The notes beneath the pieces were generated by a model. The model was given only the letters and a program-made list of their open reading frames with translations, was not told where the DNA came from and did no database searches. Below are positions 61,206 to 64,000 of a stretch of 64,000 nucleotides of DNA, in pieces. The position numbers and the translations under genes were made by a program. The DNA lies in contig NZ_KE332388.1 of NCBI RefSeq assembly GCF_000409775.1, forward strand, positions 373,472-437,471. Reading direction: 5' to 3'. Source of the stretch: Litchfieldella anticariensis FP35 = DSM 16096. GTDB taxonomy: Bacteria > Pseudomonadota > Gammaproteobacteria > Pseudomonadales > Halomonadaceae. How positions within the stretch are numbered: position 1 is the first letter of the stretch; each line of letters begins with the position of its first letter.

Positions 61206-62204
61206 TCAAGGGCGCGGGGCCGTCTCCGGCAGTGTCCGCTTAGCGAACATCCAGGCCGGGAGCCGTGCGCGATTCAGCCAAGGCAGCCTGGCCAGCAACG
61301 CAATGACCACCAGTGCAAAACCGAGCCGTGCCCACAGGATGCCAGAGAGATCGGCCCCCAGTAGCATGATCAGCAGGGTATCCTCGATCAGGCTGTGACA
61401 TAGCCCGAGAAAGCTCAGCGTCAGGACAATGTCACGGGGCATGAGGCGGCCCGAGTGCGCCTCGCGCAGCAGCAGGCCTGCGCCGAAGCTCAACCCCAGC
61501 GTGATGCCGATCACCGTGATATTAGCTGCCGATGAGCCGACTCCCAGTAAGCGCAGCAGCGGGTACAGCAGCTTGTGAATCAAACGCTCGATGCCCAGCC
61601 AGCGCAGCAGACTCAACAGCGCCATCAGTGCCAGGATCACCACGAAGATGGTGGCGAGTGTGATGGCCTGGTCCTGCACCCAGGCCGCCAGGCCGGCATC
61701 CCGCGGCGTTGGCTCCCAGACGACATGGTTGGCTTGCTGCAGCCAGTCACCGAGCGAATAGCTCATGTGCAACGCCCACCCCAGCAGCCAGGCACCACCG
61801 ACTCGGAACAGCAGCGTCAGCCACCAGGGTACGCCAGCCTTGCGCGCCACGGCCCCTTCCACTGGCAATGAATGCCCCACGGCCATCAGCGCCCCCAGCA
61901 CCGTGACCTGCGCCACCGTGAGTGGAGTTTCCCGCGAGATCTCGAAGAAGATTACCAGGCCCGTGTAGATGTTGGTCATCAGCGTGGCCGCCCATACCAT
62001 ACTCAATGGCTCCGGCAGGCCCAGCGGCATCATCAGAGGCGACAGCCATTCGCCCAGTCGTTCGGTCATGCCCAGAATCTCGAGCGCCTTGACGATCAGC
62101 AGCGCCGGTATCATCACCTTGAGCAAGGTCAAATAGACCGTCCAGGTCTCGCGAAGCAGCTGCCCCACCGTGCTTGCCAGGCGGGTAGGAAGTCGTTGTG
62201 CCAT
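61206..62204 (-). CDS. Nucleoside-recognition (Gate) domain membrane protein
   Basis: A 332-aa protein with about eight membrane helices and two Gate-like segments (about 20-150: LKVMIPALLIVKALEIL, MTNIYTGLVIFFEIS; and about 215-300: SAANITVIGITLGLSFGAGLLL). It is related to spore-maturation SpmA/B and YjiH-type proteins, with possible nucleoside or ion transport; no firm role. ATG 62204 lies 125 bp from the divergent Lrp-family start. Confidence 0.8.
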   Translation of the reverse strand: MAQRLPTRLASTVGQLLRETWTVYLTLLKVMIPALLIVKALEILGMTERLGEWLSPLMMPLGLPEPLSMVWAATLMTNIYTGLVIFFEISRETPLTVAQVTVLGALMAVGHSLPVEGAVARKAGVPWWLTLLFRVGGAWLLGWALHMSYSLGDWLQQANHVVWEPTPRDAGLAAWVQDQAITLATIFVVILALMALLSLLRWLGIERLIHKLLYPLLRLLGVGSSAANITVIGITLGLSFGAGLLLREAHSGRLMPRDIVLTLSFLGLCHSLIEDTLLIMLLGADLSGILWARLGFALVVIALLARLPWLNRARLPAWMFAKRTLPETAPRP

Positions 62205-62328
62205 GTTCCATTTCCATCAGGGAGTCAACTGCTTACTTTACTCATGTACCGCACAAGGCGATGGCGTTCTGTACGCGAAACGGGAAGAATGTTGCTTTAC
62301 GTAGGTGGCAAGGGAAATTTTCTGCACC

Positions 62329-62838
62329 ATGGACAGACTCGATCTAAGGATCCTCGATCAGCTGCAGCGTGATGCCAGCCTGACCAACCAGGCACTGGCG
62401 GAGCGGGTTGGACTCTCCCCATCGGCATGCCTCAAGCGCGTACGTCGCTTGAAGAAGCACGGGGTCATTCAGCGCGAGGTGGCGCTTCTGGCACCCGAGA
62501 CGTTGGGCACGAGCCTGCACATGGTGGTGGAAGTGACCATGGTGCGGGACGACAAGCCGCTCTATCGCGACTTCATCAGGCGGGTGGAAGCAGCACCCGA
62601 AGTCACCCAGTGCTACCAGGTCACGGGGGAAGTCGATTTCGTACTGATCGTGAACGTGCCCGACATGCAGGGCTATGATCGCTTCTGTGACAGTGTGCTC
62701 TATGCAGGAGGAGGCGTGCACAAGTTCCGCACGCTGATCTCCCGCAAACGCAACAAGTTCGAGACGCGGCTTCCCTTGGGTCTTGAGAGCGATGTCCCTT
62801 CCTCACCGCAAGCCCCCACTGGTCGATACCGCCCATAG
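62329..62838 (+). CDS. Lrp/AsnC-family transcriptional regulator
   Basis: A 169-aa regulator: HTH (about 1-55, DRLDLRILDQLQRDASLTNQALAERVGLSPSACLKRV spread over two helices) and RAM ligand domain (about 65-150, VTQCYQVTGEVDFVLIVNVPDM). ATG 62329 is preferred over an in-frame GTG 8 codons upstream because the family starts MDRLDLRIL. Probable regulator of the divergent membrane protein gene. Confidence 0.9.
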   Translation: MDRLDLRILDQLQRDASLTNQALAERVGLSPSACLKRVRRLKKHGVIQREVALLAPETLGTSLHMVVEVTMVRDDKPLYRDFIRRVEAAPEVTQCYQVTGEVDFVLIVNVPDMQGYDRFCDSVLYAGGGVHKFRTLISRKRNKFETRLPLGLESDVPSSPQAPTGRYRP

Positions 62839-62864
62839 CCTGACAGGCCCAGCATATTCCCACA

Positions 62865-63490
62865 CTACCCGGTCGACCTTTGCCTGGCCGGATAGCTACC
62901 CTTGCCAAACAAAGCCGACGGCCCGCCGCCGGCGATGGAACGGTGCCGGTGGTAGACGAAAACCAGTACCAGAAGGACCAGGCCAGGAATATCGGTCATC
63001 CATCCCGGTTTGATCATCAGCAAGGCGCAGCCCAGCACCAACAGACGTTCGTGCCAGCGCACCCAAGTCACCAGATACCCCTGTATCGTGGCTACGAAGG
63101 CAAACATCCCCGTCGTCGCCGTGAAGATCACCCAGACGCCTCGGTACCAACTCTCAACGTCGTGCAGTAGTAGTTCCGGATTGAAAAAGAACATGAACGG
63201 CAGAATTGCCGTGCGCATGTCATAGGTGAACCCCTGAACGCCGGTACGTATCGGATCGGCGCGGGAGATGGCCGAAGCCGCATAGGCTGCCAACCCAACC
63301 GGCGGCGTGTCATCGGCCAAGATACCGAAGTAGAAAACGAACAAATGGATGGCCACCATGGGCACCTCGATGCCAACCTCGCCGGCCAGATTGGCAATCA
63401 CCGGCGCCACCAACGCCGCCAGGCCGATAGAGAGGAGCGCAAATAAGCTCGGTTGCAAACAGCTCGACCAGGCAGTAGATCTGTCTCGAT
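62865..63490 (-). pseudogene. Remnant of a fused TRAP transporter permease (C-terminal third)
   Basis: About 195 codons encode only the last third of a fused DctQM permease: VAIHLFVFYFGILADDTPPVGLAAYAASAISRADPIRTG, seen in parts, followed by the last helices and tail. The first roughly 450 residues are absent; the frame runs upstream only into SLFALLSIGLAAL and unrelated sequence before an acetyltransferase gene at 63493. Without a proper start or membrane core it cannot be a working permease. Confidence 0.8.
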
Positions 63491-63492
63491 AG

Positions 63493-63996
63493 CTAGAAGG
63501 CCCTGGGGGAGTATGCGGCTTCGAACTCGTGGCTCAGCATCGACATGACGACCAGCGACTCGTAACCGGAAGGTCCTTCGAGACACTCCCTGAGCATCCC
63601 TTCCTCGATGAACCCTTCGCTGCGATACAGTTGTCGGGCACGGCCATTATCGACTTTCACATCAAGCCACAGGCGATGCATGCCCAACTCAGTGAAAGCC
63701 AACCTCTTGACCTCCCGAACTATTCTACGTCCGAACCCGATTCCTTTCTCTGCTGCAACTACACGACGAAGCTCCAGAGAACGATGAGGTGAGGACAAGC
63801 CAGCGAGAATGAAGAAGCCGACCGGTTTCCCCCCACTCCAAACCATACGGTGGGCAATATCGGGATCGGCCATGGCCTGACAGTGACGGGGAGCATCCCA
63901 CGGGGTGATGAAAGGTGAGCTGTCCGGTGCCCCTTCAGCAATCAGCACGAAGTCAAGATCATCGAACATCGTTGGTTGAAACAAGACCTCATTCAT
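63493..63996 (-). CDS. GNAT-family N-acetyltransferase
   Basis: A 167-aa acetyltransferase of the RimJ/RimL-like type: VGFFILAGLSSPHRSLELRRVVAAEKGIGFGRRIV, seen in parts, holds the acetyl-CoA loop (EKGIGFGR). MHRLWLDVKVDNGRARQLYRSEGFIEEG is the typical C-terminal motif. The start at 63996 is only four bases from the window edge, so a longer N-terminus cannot be excluded. Its 3' end abuts the decayed TRAP permease. Confidence 0.85.
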   Translation of the reverse strand: MNEVLFQPTMFDDLDFVLIAEGAPDSSPFITPWDAPRHCQAMADPDIAHRMVWSGGKPVGFFILAGLSSPHRSLELRRVVAAEKGIGFGRRIVREVKRLAFTELGMHRLWLDVKVDNGRARQLYRSEGFIEEGMLRECLEGPSGYESLVVMSMLSHEFEAAYSPRAF

Positions 63997-64000
63997 CTCT

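Overview
The window reads as a chromosomal segment of a metabolically versatile, GC-rich gammaproteobacterium. Gene content (TRAP uptake systems, NasS/NasT-controlled nitrate assimilation, a short ArfA, a DeaD helicase, many acidic proteins) fits a halophile of the Halomonas/Chromohalobacter group. That placement is inferred from protein flavour only. Every function below is read from motifs and family knowledge; no database search was possible. No rRNA, tRNA, CRISPR array, intact insertion sequence or prophage was seen.

Region 1 (1-12300) is a sugar-acid catabolic island. It holds a 5'-truncated ketoglutarate-semialdehyde dehydrogenase, a keto-deoxy-fuconate-type SDR, a FAH-family hydrolase, a UxaA-type dehydratase, an FCD/GntR regulator, an Ldh-family reductase, a complete TRAP importer (DctPQM), an AraD1-type dehydratase and L-fuconate dehydratase. 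Together these suggest two exits from aldonates: one to pyruvate plus lactate (C6) and one to 2-oxoglutarate (C5). Similar paired YATAC-type sites lie before each of the three promoters and are probable operators of the GntR protein.

Region 2 (12300-21300) is housekeeping and stress: an EamA exporter, DEAD-box helicase with a structured leader, YaiI, glutathionyl-hydroquinone reductase, a LysR/pirin divergent pair and an M23 murein hydrolase. Region 3 (21275-29291) is reductive pyrimidine degradation: an NCS1 transporter, beta-ureidopropionase, dihydropyrimidinase, PreT, PreA and a RutR-like TetR protein.

Region 4 is nitrogen assimilation in two blocks. NasT, NasS and a NarK/NasA-type nitrate transporter lie at 29398-32910. 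Nitrate reductase plus CobA, divergent from an FAD reductase, NirB and NirD, lie at 51804-60311. Three good sigma-54 promoters, NtrC-like sites and ANTAR-type hairpins tie the blocks into one regulon. The transporter gene carries an apparent one-base frameshift near its start.

Region 5 (33101-40654) holds an ABC exporter and a LysR/TAXI-TRAP/AtuA gene set. Region 6 (40655-51779) is mixed: AraC-GyrI, GFA, YrhK, peroxiredoxin, GNAT, methyltransferase, a candidate sRNA, a LuxR/FAD-oxidase pair, ArfA, YbaK, a DMT transporter and two SRPBCC proteins. The right end (60400-64000) has a ParE/Phd module, a gate-domain membrane protein, an Lrp regulator, a decayed TRAP permease and a GNAT protein.

The least ordinary signals are a family of roughly 140-bp foldback elements whose ends coincide with stop codons of the upstream genes, the RNA-control signatures of the nitrate genes, and the nested RNA structures before deaD and the FAD oxidase.
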